From Dysgonamonadaceae bacterium (GTDB lineage Bacteria > Bacteroidota > Bacteroidia > Bacteroidales > Dysgonomonadaceae): DNA of 64,000 nt. The stretch spans positions 1-64,000 of the forward strand of contig JAISUH010000047.1 of the NCBI GenBank assembly GCA_031272205.1. The letters run 5' to 3'. Below the pieces are notes generated by a model. That model did no database searches. It saw nothing but the letters and a program-made list of their open reading frames with translations, and had not been told where the DNA came from. Positions 1 through 9,784 of this stretch are shown one piece after another (position 1 is the stretch's first letter; every line of letters begins with the position of its first letter). Both the position numbers and the translations under genes were made by a program.

Positions 1-857
1 TGGTCGTTATTGTTAGCCCAACCGAACTTCTCGCCTTCCGCCCGCGTCAGTCCGGCGACGTCCTCGTCGGCTATCTGCTTGCCCGGATAGTGTATAGGTC
101 CGCGATAGAGGCGGTTATCCGTCCACGAAGCGCGATAGTGCGTCAGCAGGAAGGGGTTGTAGTAGTGAAACGAGATGATAATATTCGGGTCGTTATCAGG
201 CACTTGCAGGTCTTTGACGGTATTGTACGCCTGCCAGCGGTTCGAGCCGATGACAATGGTGCGGCGCGGTTCGAGTTTGCGCACCGCCGCCACACAGCGG
301 TTGACGATGACGTTCCACTGCTCCGGCGCGTCGGCTACCGGCTCGTTCATCAGTTCATAGGCCACCATCGTAAGCGGGTACTTGCGCAGTTCGCCGCTGA
401 TTTTGCGCCAGCAGTCGTAGAACTGTTCCTGCGCCGACGCCTGCGTGAAAAGCGGCTTCTCTTCGGCGTTGAAGTGATGCGAGCGCAGTATGTGCAGGTC
501 AACGACGGCTTTCAGGCGGAACTCCGCACACCACCGTAAGGCATTGTGCAGCAGCGCGAAAGCCTCTTTCTCCTTATTTCCCTGCTCGTCGAACATCTGC
601 TCTTCATCGACAGGGAAGCGTATATGGTCGAAGCCGAGCGAGGCGATGAACTCCACGTCGTGGCGGGTGAAATACTGTGCCCGCTGTTCGCCGCGTACCG
701 AACTCTGCGACAGCCAGTGGCTGATGTTCACTCCCCGCTTGAGTTCGAAACCGTTTGGCTTGGGCGTCGCGGCGGGTTCAGGAGATGACGAAAAAGCGCT
801 TGAAACGCTTAAAATCCCTGTAAATATGACCGATAGGAAAAAGAGTGTGTTTTGCAT
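1..857 (-). CDS. GH5-family endoglucanase/cellulase-like glycoside hydrolase, 3' end cut by window
   Basis: This frame is open from the ATG at 857 to the window edge (285 codons). It is missing from the ORF track because its stop lies outside. A signal peptide (MQNTLFFLSVIFTGI...) is followed by the typical GH5 opening FELKRGVNISHWL, then DHIRLPVD, LKAVVDLH and the acid/base motif ELMNEP with Glu near residue 172. The nucleophile glutamate should lie beyond the window. Family members hydrolyse beta-1,4-glucans or mannans outside the cytoplasm; the substrate cannot be told from this part. The gene is visibly richer in G+C than its neighbours (40 of 60 bases are G or C at 241-300). The + strand ORFs at 90-867 are shadows of it. 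Confidence 0.88.
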   Translation of the reverse strand, partial: MQNTLFFLSVIFTGILSVSSAFSSSPEPAATPKPNGFELKRGVNISHWLSQSSVRGEQRAQYFTRHDVEFIASLGFDHIRFPVDEEQMFDEQGNKEKEAFALLHNALRWCAEFRLKAVVDLHILRSHHFNAEEKPLFTQASAQEQFYDCWRKISGELRKYPLTMVAYELMNEPVADAPEQWNVIVNRCVAAVRKLEPRRTIVIGSNRWQAYNTVKDLQVPDNDPNIIISFHYYNPFLLTHYRASWTDNRLYRGPIHYPGKQIADEDVAGLTRAEGEKFGWANNND

Positions 858-1187
858 AATACCTTAAATCTGCGAATAATTTTTAAAACAACTATAAAGA
901 TTTGATACACAAAACTTTGTGCTCTCGTTAATTTCACTTATTTTTGTATTGCTCTAAAAAAAACAGGAATATGACGGGCATAAAAGTATTAAAAAATTCG
1001 CAATACATCCCTTCATTTGCGGAATTTTTTCTACGAATACGTTAAAATTCTTTTTTAATTCGAGAATTTTTTTTTGTGGATTTCAGAAAAATACAAAATT
1101 CTTTCGTCCGACGCAAAATCAAATCAATTATTCGGCTTTTTTGCCAATGATTCTCTATCTTTGTGAAAACTAACAATCGCTTCATTT
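858..1187. other. AT-rich divergent intergenic region
   Basis: About 330 bases separate the minus-strand GH5 gene from the plus-strand zinc-ribbon gene. The stretch is strongly AT-rich with several A and T runs and holds no credible ORF. It must contain promoters for both directions. Only a -7 element for the rightward gene was recognised; I could not find a convincing match for the GH5 gene. Confidence 0.6.
1156..1163 (+). promoter_or_regulatory. -7 element (TATCTTTG) of the zinc-ribbon/uvrB unit
   Basis: TATCTTTG fits the Bacteroidota -7 consensus TAnnTTTG and lies 24 bases before the start codon. No TTTG at the proper 19-21 base spacing was found upstream, so the call rests on the -7 box alone. 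Confidence 0.5.
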
Positions 1188-2300
1188 ATGTCCCGACAAT
1201 GTCCGTTATGCGGAAAAGAAAAAAGAGAGAGTGAGTTGTTTTGCAGCGACTGCTCCCGAAAAATAAAAAACGAGTACGAAATCGATGTTTCCGTTTCGCC
1301 GCAGGAAAACGCCGTTCCGGTATCGCTTCCGGCCAAACTTCCGGAAAACGGGACAAATGCGGAATTTGCCGCCGAGAATCCCTTGATGCCGCCGGAAAAG
1401 AAAAATACGGGACGGAAACTGAAAGCGGCCGCGCTCGTGATTTTAATCTGCTCCACCATCGCCGTATCGGGATTTTACGTGTATAAAAACATTGTTTTGG
1501 CAAACAACTTGGAACGCAGCGATTGGGATGTGGCCGTGAAAGAAAACACCGTTGATGCGTATCTTTCTTATATTCAGAAATATCCGGAAGGAAAACATAG
1601 CGATAAAGCCTTGGAAAACCTGAAAACCTTGAAGGATTCCGAAGCGGCCCTTTGGGAACAGATTCGCAATACCGACAATACGTCCGAATTGCAGGATTTT
1701 GTGCGACGGTACCCGCAAAGCGCTTATAATACATTGGTTAGAATACGCTTGGATTCGTTGATGTGGGTCGCGGCTGTAAATACCAACACGGCACAGGCTT
1801 ATGCCGATTACATCGTGATGTCGGAAAACGCTGAGTTTAATGGCGATTACATCATTAACGCGAGACAGCGTTTCGATATGCTCCGGCAGGATTATCCGGT
1901 GAACAGCGAAGCGTTGAACGCTCTGCGATCAACGGTGGACGGATTTTATATTGCCCTGTCCAATGTGGATTACAACAGGCTCAATGAATACCTTGCCCCG
2001 GTTGTTTCCCGATTTTTTGGTTCGGGTACGGCAAGCCGCGAGACAATCATTCGTAAGTTGTTGATTGCCGGAGCAAAAACGCCCGCGCCGACCATAAAAT
2101 TCACCCCCGATATCAATGCCTTGGTATATGAGAAAAATGTGAATGGATCGTTTATCTGCAATGTCCCGCTCTCGAAACGCTTTGTGGACACAGACAGCAT
2201 GGCAAAGGACGTTTCGGGTTATATCGCCCATATCGAAACAGATACCGCTTTCGCTATCACGCAGATTTACGAGGACAAACCCTTTGTTTTAGCGCCGTAA
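1188..2300 (+). CDS. zinc-ribbon, single-pass membrane protein of unknown function
   Basis: The 370-residue product begins with a zinc ribbon (CPLC at 5-8, CSDC at 19-22). A linker of about 55 residues leads to one membrane segment near 78-105 (ALVILICSTIAVSGFYVY). The remainder should be extracytoplasmic. It holds repeats spaced like TPR/Sel1 helices, each with a YIQKYPEGKH- or FVRRYPQSAY-type motif (about 125-185). A C-terminal part from about 245 (DGFYIALSNVDYNRLNEYL) resembles an NTF2-like fold; that is inference. I do not recognise the family. It ends 23 bases before uvrB, so the two may be cotranscribed, though nothing in it suggests DNA repair. Confidence 0.85.
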   Translation: MSRQCPLCGKEKRESELFCSDCSRKIKNEYEIDVSVSPQENAVPVSLPAKLPENGTNAEFAAENPLMPPEKKNTGRKLKAAALVILICSTIAVSGFYVYKNIVLANNLERSDWDVAVKENTVDAYLSYIQKYPEGKHSDKALENLKTLKDSEAALWEQIRNTDNTSELQDFVRRYPQSAYNTLVRIRLDSLMWVAAVNTNTAQAYADYIVMSENAEFNGDYIINARQRFDMLRQDYPVNSEALNALRSTVDGFYIALSNVDYNRLNEYLAPVVSRFFGSGTASRETIIRKLLIAGAKTPAPTIKFTPDINALVYEKNVNGSFICNVPLSKRFVDTDSMAKDVSGYIAHIETDTAFAITQIYEDKPFVLAP

Positions 2301-2323
2301 TATCTAACTTACAAATTTTTGAA

Positions 2324-4351
2324 ATGCAATTCCAACTCACATCGCAATATCAGCCTACCGGCGATCAGCCCGAAGCCATCAAGGCTTTGGTGGAAGGCCT
2401 TCGACGAAAAATGCCTTACCAGACTTTGCTTGGTGTAACCGGGTCGGGGAAGACCTTTACCATTGCGAACGTTATCCGGCAAATCGGGAAACCTGTGCTT
2501 GTGCTAAGCCACAACAAAACGCTTGCGGCGCAGCTTTACAGCGAGTTTAAAGGCTTTTTTCCGCACAACGCGGTGGAATATTTTGTATCATATTACGATT
2601 ATTACCAGCCCGAAGCCTATCTTCCATCCACCGATACCTATATCGAAAAAGATTTGGCGATTAACGACGAGCTCGAAAAACTGCGTTTAGCAGCCACTTC
2701 GTCGTTATTATCCGGTCGGCAGGACGTGATTGTGGTTTCGTCGGTTTCCTGCCTTTACGGCATCGGCAATCCCGAAGATTTCAATAAAACGACGATTGAC
2801 ATCAAAACAGGTCAGTCGTTTGTGCGCGACGCTTTCCTGCGTTCCTTGGTTGAGAGCCTTTATTCGCGGAATGAAACGGTCGAGTTCAACCGCGGCAATT
2901 TCCGCGTGAAAGGCGATACGGTGGATATTTTTTTAGCTTACGACGATATCCTCATCCGCGTGATTTTTTGGGGCGACGAAATTGAAAGCATCGAATCCAT
3001 TGATCCGTTGTCGGGTATAACTATCGAAAATTTAGATAGTTACCGCATTTTTCCTGCCAACCTTTTTGTAACTACACAGGAGCGCATCAACAATGCCATC
3101 GATCGCATCCAAATTGATTTGGGCGAACAGGTCGAATTTTTTCGCTCCATCGGCAAGCAGTATGAAGCAAAGCGTTTGTACGAGCGCGTTACCTACGACA
3201 TCGAGATGATAAAGGAAATCGGATACTGTTCGGGAATCGAAAACTATTCGCGTTATTTTGACGGCCGTGCGCCGGGAACACGCCCCTTCTGCCTGATCGA
3301 TTTCTTCCCGAAAGATTTTCTGACCGTCATCGACGAAAGTCACGTAACGGTGCCGCAAATTCGTGCGATGTACGGCGGCGACCATTCCCGTAAAATCAAT
3401 CTCGTGGAATACGGATTCAGGCTTCCCGCCGCCATCGATAATCGCCCCTTGAAATTTGAGGAGTTCGAGTCGATCGTGCCCGAAATCATCTTTATGAGCG
3501 CCACGCCCGCCGAATACGAATTGGAAAAATCGGAAGGCATTATCGTCGATCAGCTGATTCGGCCGACCGGATTGCTCGACCCGCCTATCGACGTGCGTCC
3601 GAGCCTGAACCAAATCGACGATTTGATGGAGGAGATACAACAGCGCATCGAATGCAACGAACGGGTTTTGGTAACGACCCTTACCAAGCGCATGGCCGAA
3701 GAGCTGACCGATTATCTTTCGCAAAACGGAATCCGTTGCCAATACATCCATTCCGATGTGGAAACGCTGGAGCGCGTGAAAATCATGGACGAACTGCGCT
3801 CCGGAATCATTGATGCGCTTATTGGTGTGAACCTCCTGCGCGAGGGCTTGGATTTGCCCGAAGTATCGTTAGTGGCCGTGTTAGACGCTGATAAGGAGGG
3901 CTTCCTCCGTTCGCACCGCTCGCTTACGCAGACCGCCGGACGCGCCGCGCGTAACGTGAATGGCAAGGTGATTTTCTATGCCGACAAAATCACGGAGAGT
4001 ATGCAGAAAACCATTGACGAGACAAACCGCCGTCGCGAAAAACAGATCAAATACAACGAGGAGCACGGCATCACGCCCGCGCAAATAAACAAGCAGCGCA
4101 TGACTGTCTTGTCGAAACAGACCGCCTTAACGACTCCCGAACCGAAAGCGTATATCGAGCCCGACTATTTCCCCATAGCTTCGGAACCCGAAGAGAAATA
4201 CGATTCGCCCGCCGGTTTGAAAAAAGAAATCGAACGCACCCGCAAGGCAATGACAATGGCCGCCAAGAAATTGGAATTTTTGGAAGCGGCGCAGTTGCGC
4301 GACCGCTTGATAAAATTAGAGGACGAATTGGCGAGGGAAAAGAAGAAATAA
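2324..4351 (+). CDS. uvrB: UvrABC system protein B
   Basis: UvrB is the damage-verifying helicase-like subunit of nucleotide excision repair. It receives DNA from UvrA and recruits UvrC. At 675 residues it has full family length. Walker A is GVTGSGKT (37-44), and the beta-hairpin region YYDYYQPEAYLP that clamps DNA is intact. The DEAD-like box is VIDESH (about 337-342). Helicase motifs V/VI are visible as GVNLLREGLDLPEV and QTAGRAARN. A C-terminal UVR domain (KKLEFLEAAQLRDRLIKLEDEL) contacts UvrC. The start gives MQFQLTSQYQPTGDQPEAI, the usual N-terminus. Confidence 0.98.
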   Translation: MQFQLTSQYQPTGDQPEAIKALVEGLRRKMPYQTLLGVTGSGKTFTIANVIRQIGKPVLVLSHNKTLAAQLYSEFKGFFPHNAVEYFVSYYDYYQPEAYLPSTDTYIEKDLAINDELEKLRLAATSSLLSGRQDVIVVSSVSCLYGIGNPEDFNKTTIDIKTGQSFVRDAFLRSLVESLYSRNETVEFNRGNFRVKGDTVDIFLAYDDILIRVIFWGDEIESIESIDPLSGITIENLDSYRIFPANLFVTTQERINNAIDRIQIDLGEQVEFFRSIGKQYEAKRLYERVTYDIEMIKEIGYCSGIENYSRYFDGRAPGTRPFCLIDFFPKDFLTVIDESHVTVPQIRAMYGGDHSRKINLVEYGFRLPAAIDNRPLKFEEFESIVPEIIFMSATPAEYELEKSEGIIVDQLIRPTGLLDPPIDVRPSLNQIDDLMEEIQQRIECNERVLVTTLTKRMAEELTDYLSQNGIRCQYIHSDVETLERVKIMDELRSGIIDALIGVNLLREGLDLPEVSLVAVLDADKEGFLRSHRSLTQTAGRAARNVNGKVIFYADKITESMQKTIDETNRRREKQIKYNEEHGITPAQINKQRMTVLSKQTALTTPEPKAYIEPDYFPIASEPEEKYDSPAGLKKEIERTRKAMTMAAKKLEFLEAAQLRDRLIKLEDELAREKKK

Positions 4352-4467
4352 TGTGCCTTGTGCTAATCTGCTGCTTCGCCGATGACCTTTTGGGGATTAT
4401 TGTTCCACGATTTTATCAAAAAATGCTTACCTTTACGGCTTAAAGATTGTTTTAAAATCCATAATTT

Positions 4468-6135
4468 ATGAAATCCGATATAGAAATTGCCCGCGAGACA
4501 CCGTTGAAAAAAGTGAAGGATGTAGCCGAAAATATCGGTATTCCGCGCGACGAGGTGCAAAACTACGGCCGCTATATGGCCAAAATCCCGTTGAAACTTA
4601 TCAATCCCGAAAAAGTCAGGCGGAGCAATTTGATTCTTGTTACCGCTATTACGCCCACCAAAACGGGAATTGGCAAAACTACCGTTTCCGTAAGCTTGGC
4701 GATGGGACTGAACAAAATCGGTAAGAAAGCAATCGTCGCCCTTAGAGAGCCATCGCTTGGCCCGGTTTTCGGCATGAAAGGCGGTGCGGCAGGTGGCGGT
4801 TATGCGCAAGTGCTCCCGATGGAAAATATCAATTTGCATTTTACCGGTGATTTTCATGCAGTTACCACGGCGCACAACACCATATCGGCTCTGCTCGACA
4901 ATTACATCTACCGCGTTCGCGGAAGCGAAAAAGAAATCAAAGAGGTGCTGTGGAAGCGCGTTTTGGACGTGAATGACCGCAGCCTGCGCTACGTCGTTAC
5001 CGGACTGAACGGTTCAGCAAACGGTATTCCGCAAGAATCGGGCTTCGACATTACTGCGGCATCGGAACTTATGGCGATTCTTTGCCTTGCCGAGAGCGAG
5101 AGCGATTTGCGCCGTCGCATCGAAAATATTCTGCTCGGCTACACGCTTGACGGTAAATCATTTACAGTGAAGGATCTCGGCGTTGCCGGCGCCATCACTG
5201 TGTTGATGAAAGACGCCATCCTGCCCAATTTAGTGCAGACCACCGACAACGATGCGGCGTTTGTCCACGGAGGCCCCTTTGCCAATATCGCACACGGCTG
5301 CAATTCGGTGTTGGCCACGAAGATGGCCTTGTCGCACAGCGATTATGTGGTAACGGAAGCGGGGTTTGGAGCCGATTTGGGAGCCGAAAAATTTTTCAAT
5401 ATCAAATGCCGGAAAAGCGGATTGCAGCCCAAACTAACCGTAATCGTCGTTACGGCGCAAGGACTGAAAATGCACGGAGGGACATCCGAAAAACTGATTA
5501 AAGAACCCGATTTGAGAGGATTGAAAAACGGCTTGGAGAATTTGGAAAAACACCTCGAAAACCTGTCGGATTTTGGACAGTCGGTTGTGGTGGCCTTCAA
5601 CAAATATGCTTTTGACACGCAGGATGAAATCGAGGCTGTGAAGCAGTTTTGCCAACAGCGCAACGTGCCCTTCGCCATGAACCAAGCTTTCGCCGAAGGC
5701 GCTACCGGAGCGGTTGAACTGGCCGAGCGGGTGGTGGAGGCCATTGAAAAAAACCCTTCGCGACCACTGCAATTTACTTACAACGACGCTGACGGCATAG
5801 AGGAGAAAATGACGAAGATAGCCCTTCGAATTTATGGGGCTAACGATGTGGTTTTGAGTGAAAAAGCTATAAAAAAACTGAAACACATAACGGGTACGCC
5901 ACTCGAAAAATTTCCCATCTGTATTGCTAAAACGCAATATTCGTTTTCGGCTGATCCCAAGGCCTATGGAGTAGCCAAAAATTTTCGTCTCAAAATAAAC
6001 GATTTGGTGATCAATCAGGGGGCCGAATTTATCGTGGCTATCGCCGGCGATATGGTGCGCATGCCCGGACTTCCGGCTGACCCCCAAGCCAAACGAATTG
6101 ATTTGGTGAACGGATTGGTAGAAGGATTGAGTTGA
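4468..6135 (+). CDS. fhs: formate--tetrahydrofolate ligase
   Basis: Fhs makes 10-formyl-THF from formate, THF and ATP, supplying one-carbon units, for example to the PurH step encoded later in the window. The 555-residue product has the P-loop [11 protein letters not shown] (about 61-71) and the conserved blocks [38 protein letters not shown] and [13 protein letters not shown]. It ends in the typical [16 protein letters not shown]. It appears monocistronic: uvrB lies 116 bases upstream and the next gene is convergent. A near-consensus -7 box (TACCTTTA, 4428-4435) lies 32 bases upstream. Confidence 0.97.
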   Translation: MKSDIEIARETPLKKVKDVAENIGIPRDEVQNYGRYMAKIPLKLINPEKVRRSNLILVTAITPTKTGIGKTTVSVSLAMGLNKIGKKAIVALREPSLGPVFGMKGGAAGGGYAQVLPMENINLHFTGDFHAVTTAHNTISALLDNYIYRVRGSEKEIKEVLWKRVLDVNDRSLRYVVTGLNGSANGIPQESGFDITAASELMAILCLAESESDLRRRIENILLGYTLDGKSFTVKDLGVAGAITVLMKDAILPNLVQTTDNDAAFVHGGPFANIAHGCNSVLATKMALSHSDYVVTEAGFGADLGAEKFFNIKCRKSGLQPKLTVIVVTAQGLKMHGGTSEKLIKEPDLRGLKNGLENLEKHLENLSDFGQSVVVAFNKYAFDTQDEIEAVKQFCQQRNVPFAMNQAFAEGATGAVELAERVVEAIEKNPSRPLQFTYNDADGIEEKMTKIALRIYGANDVVLSEKAIKKLKHITGTPLEKFPICIAKTQYSFSADPKAYGVAKNFRLKINDLVINQGAEFIVAIAGDMVRMPGLPADPQAKRIDLVNGLVEGLS

Positions 6136-6153
6136 GAGAGGGGTAGAATTTCT

Positions 6154-7179
6154 TCACCCAAACTGCGCAATCGCTCTCTGTTTGTATTTTGGAATTTTGA
6201 AAAGGAGCATCCCACCAAGGAAGAGTAGCGATTTCCACCTTCCCCAGCGGATAAGCAAATCGATGAGTTGCCGGTGGCGGTTGTGTTTGCGGATGATTTC
6301 GGGCATTTTTTTTGATTCGTATGTCGGGTCGAGAATTGTTTTTGCCGCTTCCTCACCCGAAATCAATGCCTGATAGATGCCCTCGCCGGTAAAAGACGAA
6401 AGCAATCCCGCTGCGTCACCCGTCAGGAACACATTCCCGAAATGCGAGCCGTAGTAATCGCAATTCATCGGGAATACTTCGTATTTCCCTGCCGAAACAT
6501 CTATTTTATTCTTCTTCAACCAAGTATGAAAATTGCGGTGGAGCTTTTTCAACGACAGGATTTCGGGCGTGCAGCCGCAACCGATGGAAACGTAGCCCCG
6601 GTGCGGGAAAATCCACGAATACCACGCCGAAAAATATTTGGGAATGAAGAAAAATTCAAAATCGCTGTATTTGTCTGTTGGAATAATATACTGAATACCA
6701 ACACCTTGTGCAGGAGTTTTTAATCCCGCAAAACGCTTTACGAGCGAATTTGACCCATCTGCCCCCACAAGATATTTGTAAGCGATGGTTTCGCCGTTTA
6801 CCGTTACGTGATTTTCCGTGATGGCCGATACTCGCGCTTTGGTGCGCACTTCCACATTTTTGAAGGGCGACAGTTTTTTCAACTGCCATTGTCCGAGTTT
6901 CTCGCGGTCGATAGAAAAGGCAAAATCATAATCGGCTTTCACCGTCGATTTAAACCCTTGAACGTGCAGGTGTATTTTGTTGTGCCTGAATTCTATCAGT
7001 TCTTCGGGAAGATTCAGGTAAGCGACATCCTTTCCCGTGAGTCCTCCGGCACAGATTTTCGGGCCTATTTTTTCGTTTTTTTCCAAGAGCAGCACGCGCA
7101 ACGGCGAACCGCCCAAAACTTCGGCGCATTTCAAGCCTGCCGGTCCTGCCCCCACAATAATTACATCATATAAATCCAT
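6154..7179 (-). CDS. geranylgeranyl reductase-like FAD-dependent oxidoreductase
   Basis: The 341-residue flavoprotein starts MDLYDVIIVGAGPAGLKCAE, a Rossmann GxGxxG FAD motif. A second FAD motif is GDAAGLLSSFTGEGI (about 255-270), as in geranylgeranyl reductase-family proteins of the PHBH superfamily. Such enzymes saturate isoprenoid chains or act on related hydrophobic substrates; the substrate here is unknown. The ORF track starts it at 7227, but that extension (MAVKKMPRYF...) runs through the 12 bp-stem hairpin at 7198-7238 that follows pruA, so I choose the internal ATG at 7179. It is convergent with fhs, with only 18 bases between them. Confidence 0.85.
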   Translation of the reverse strand: MDLYDVIIVGAGPAGLKCAEVLGGSPLRVLLLEKNEKIGPKICAGGLTGKDVAYLNLPEELIEFRHNKIHLHVQGFKSTVKADYDFAFSIDREKLGQWQLKKLSPFKNVEVRTKARVSAITENHVTVNGETIAYKYLVGADGSNSLVKRFAGLKTPAQGVGIQYIIPTDKYSDFEFFFIPKYFSAWYSWIFPHRGYVSIGCGCTPEILSLKKLHRNFHTWLKKNKIDVSAGKYEVFPMNCDYYGSHFGNVFLTGDAAGLLSSFTGEGIYQALISGEEAAKTILDPTYESKKMPEIIRKHNRHRQLIDLLIRWGRWKSLLFLGGMLLFKIPKYKQRAIAQFG

Positions 7180-7197
7180 AGTCGAATGTGAATAAGA

Positions 7198-7238
7198 GAA
7201 ATAACGAGGCATTTTTTTTACGGCCACCTCGTTATTTC
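7198..7238 (-). terminator. hairpin terminator candidate after pruA
   Basis: A perfect 12 bp stem (GAAATAACGAGG / CCTCGTTATTTC) encloses a 17-base loop just downstream of the pruA stop on the minus strand. The tract after it is only moderately T-rich on that strand. Confidence 0.6.
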
Positions 7239-7258
7239 TTTTTTATCGGATAGAACGG

Positions 7259-8893
7259 TTATTCTTCTAAAAAGTTGGGATACATATAGTTTGTTGGCGG
7301 AACAAAGGTCTCTTTAATGGTTTGAGGCGATACCCATCGCAACAGGTTGAAAATCGAACCCGCTTTGTCATTCGTCCCCGAAGCGCGTCCGCCGCCGAAA
7401 GGCTGCTGATCCACAACTGCACCGGTCGGCTTGTCATTGATATAAAAATTGCCGGCGCTGTGGGTTAGCCGTTCGGTCAGGTATTCGATTTGCGAGCGGT
7501 CGGAAGAGAATATGGCGCCTGTGAGCGCGTATTTTGATGTGCTGTCCACCAAATCGATTGTTTTTTCAAAGTCTTTCGGGTCATACACATACACCGTGAG
7601 GACAGGGCCGAAAAGTTCCTCTTTCATGGTGATATAATCGGGTTTCTTCGCCCATATCACGGTCGGATAAATGAAATAACCTTTCGATTTGTCGTAAGTT
7701 CCGCCGCAGACAATCTCGGCATCGGGCGATTTTTTTGCTTCGTCAATCGCTTTTGCCAATTTGTCGAATGAATGTTCATCGATAACGGCGTTTACAAAAT
7801 TACTGAAATCCTGAACATCTCCCGTTTTTATTGTAGCCAAATCGTCGGCAACGAATTTTTTTACATCTTCCCAAATATTCGACGGAATATAGGCGCGGGA
7901 AGCCGCCGAGCATTTCTGCCCCTGATATTCAAATGCACCGCGGGTAAGCGCTGTAGCTACTTGTTTGGCCGGGGCGGAAGGCGCGGCGAAAACATAATCT
8001 TTGCCTCCCGTTTCGCCCACAATGCGCGGATAGGATTTGTATTTCGATACATTTTTGGCGATGGTCTCCCACATACCGTTGAAAACCTCCGTTGAGCCGG
8101 TAAAGTGCAATCCGGCAAATTGGGGATGGTTGAAAACCACATCGGCCGTCTCGCTCCCGTTCGCATAAACAAGATTGATGACCCCGTCGGGTAATCCGGC
8201 TTCTTTCAGCACTTTCATAATGAGCCATGCGGAATATACGGCCGTTCGGGAAGGTTTCCACACAACAGTATTGCCCATCAATGCCGGTGCACCGCCAAGG
8301 TTTCCGGCTATGGATGTGAAGTTGAACGGCGTGAGCGCAAAAACAAAGCCTTCGAGCGGACGCCAAACCGTGCGGTTCCATACGCCGGCCGATGAATGGG
8401 GCTGCATGGCGTACAAATCACACATATTGTGGACATTATATCGGTAAAAATCGGCCAATTCGCAGACGCAGTCAATTTCGGCCTGAAAAGCATTTTTCGA
8501 TTGACCGAGCATGGTTGCGGCATTAAATTCGGCACGGTAGGGTCCCGTAATCAAATCGGCGGCTTTCAAAAATATAGCGGCGCGGCTCTCCCAATTCATG
8601 GCTTCCCATGCAGGTTTTGCTTTCAATGCGGCATCGATAGCCATCTGCACTTGCGTTTTATCGCCTTGGTGGTAGTGTCCCAGCAGCTGTTGATGATCGT
8701 GAGGCGGACGGATGTCGAAAAGATTGCCTGTACGCACCTCTTTTCCACCGATCATCATCGGCAAATCGAGGCCGCCTTTGTTCAGTTCGGCAAGTTTAGC
8801 TTTTAATTCTTTTCTTTCGGGCGACCCCGGAGCGTAGCTCTTGACGGGTTCGTTTTTGATTTCCGGTAATTTATAAATTCCTTTTGTTGACAT
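7259..8893 (-). CDS. pruA: L-glutamate gamma-semialdehyde dehydrogenase (1-pyrroline-5-carboxylate dehydrogenase)
   Basis: The enzyme oxidises glutamate semialdehyde to glutamate with NAD+, the second step of proline degradation. The 544-residue length matches the stand-alone bacterial/mitochondrial P5CDH type. The conserved glutamate block is GETGGKDYVF, and the catalytic cysteine lies in YQGQKCSAASR. Further aldehyde dehydrogenase blocks are FTGSTEVFNGMW, KEELFGPVLTVYVY and PTGAVVDQQPFGGGRASGTN. No proline dehydrogenase (putA/prodh) gene lies beside it. A -7 element sits upstream at 8940-8947. Confidence 0.96.
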   Translation of the reverse strand: MSTKGIYKLPEIKNEPVKSYAPGSPERKELKAKLAELNKGGLDLPMMIGGKEVRTGNLFDIRPPHDHQQLLGHYHQGDKTQVQMAIDAALKAKPAWEAMNWESRAAIFLKAADLITGPYRAEFNAATMLGQSKNAFQAEIDCVCELADFYRYNVHNMCDLYAMQPHSSAGVWNRTVWRPLEGFVFALTPFNFTSIAGNLGGAPALMGNTVVWKPSRTAVYSAWLIMKVLKEAGLPDGVINLVYANGSETADVVFNHPQFAGLHFTGSTEVFNGMWETIAKNVSKYKSYPRIVGETGGKDYVFAAPSAPAKQVATALTRGAFEYQGQKCSAASRAYIPSNIWEDVKKFVADDLATIKTGDVQDFSNFVNAVIDEHSFDKLAKAIDEAKKSPDAEIVCGGTYDKSKGYFIYPTVIWAKKPDYITMKEELFGPVLTVYVYDPKDFEKTIDLVDSTSKYALTGAIFSSDRSQIEYLTERLTHSAGNFYINDKPTGAVVDQQPFGGGRASGTNDKAGSIFNLLRWVSPQTIKETFVPPTNYMYPNFLEE

Positions 8894-8939
8894 TGGATGG
8901 ATATTTTAGGTGTTTTGATACGTAAATTTTTTAAGGTTA

Positions 8940-8947
8940 CAAATATA
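8940..8947 (-). promoter_or_regulatory. -7 element of pruA
   Basis: On the minus strand this reads TATATTTG, matching TAnnTTTG, 46 bases before the pruA start. No -33 TTTG at the right distance was found. Confidence 0.45.
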
Positions 8948-9024
8948 ATGAAAAATATTGAACATTTGGGCGGCTTGGCTGTTTCAATTTACATCAAAAC
9001 AGTATTGATTTAAACACATAAAAC

Positions 9025-9702
9025 ATGATTTGGATTTTATTCGGCATCATCGCCCTTGCGAGTTGGGGCGTATCGGCCACGCTTCAAAGCAAGTTTAAGA
9101 ACTATTCGCGCATCCCGCTTCGAAACGGCATGACAGGAAAAGATGTGGCCGAAAAAATGTTGCACGACAACGGCATCTACGATGTGAAAGTGATATCGGT
9201 GGCCGGACAGTTGACGGATCATTACAACCCCGCCAACAAAACGGTTAATTTGAGCGAGCCGGTTTACGCTTCCAACAGCGTTGCCGCCGCAGCTGTTGCC
9301 GCCCACGAATGTGGGCACGCTGTGCAGCATGCTAAGGCCTATTCTCCTTTAAAAATGCGCTCGGCTCTTGTGCCTGCGGTTTCTTTCGCTTCGAAATGGG
9401 TACAATGGGTTATTCTCGCCGGGATTATCTTCTTACAGGTATTCCCGCAATTGCTGTGGATTGGAATCCTCCTATTTGCAGTAACTACGTTGTTTAGTTT
9501 CATTACTTTGCCCGTCGAAATCAATGCTTCGCAACGTGCGCTGGCTTGGTTGAGCCATGCCGGAATTACCGATGTGAGCAACCATCCGCAAGCCAGAGAT
9601 GCGCTGAAATGGGCTGCATACACTTATGTTGTTGCTGCGCTGGGTTCGTTGGCCACCTTGGTTTACTACATAATGATTGCCTTGGGTGGAAATCGGCGTT
9701 AG
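9025..9702 (+). CDS. membrane zinc metallopeptidase (YugP-like, Zn_peptidase_2)
   Basis: The 225-residue protein starts with a membrane anchor (MIWILFGIIALASW). It carries the zinc motif HECGHAVQHA (94-103), followed by hydrophobic segments around 115-165 and 195-220. This matches the small neutral zinc metallopeptidases related to Bacillus YugP (Pfam Zn_peptidase_2). They are integral membrane proteins of unknown substrate. The gene stands alone between pruA (divergent) and the lyase gene (convergent), with a strong bidirectional terminator after it. Confidence 0.88.
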   Translation: MIWILFGIIALASWGVSATLQSKFKNYSRIPLRNGMTGKDVAEKMLHDNGIYDVKVISVAGQLTDHYNPANKTVNLSEPVYASNSVAAAAVAAHECGHAVQHAKAYSPLKMRSALVPAVSFASKWVQWVILAGIIFLQVFPQLLWIGILLFAVTTLFSFITLPVEINASQRALAWLSHAGITDVSNHPQARDALKWAAYTYVVAALGSLATLVYYIMIALGGNRR

Positions 9703-9730
9703 AAACGTTGTCGCATGACAAAACAAAAAG

Positions 9731-9761
9731 AAGGGTCGTCTTTTTTTTTGAGACGACCCTT
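9731..9761. terminator. bidirectional rho-independent terminator
   Basis: A perfect 11 bp stem (AAGGGTCGTCT / AGACGACCCTT) with a T-rich loop lies between two convergent genes. Confidence 0.8.
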
Positions 9762-9784
9762 ATCTGTTTTCCTGCGGGAATTGT

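Noticed and set aside
90-867. Three plus-strand ORFs at the left edge
   Set aside because: They are antisense shadows of the minus-strand GH5 gene, whose motifs are clear.
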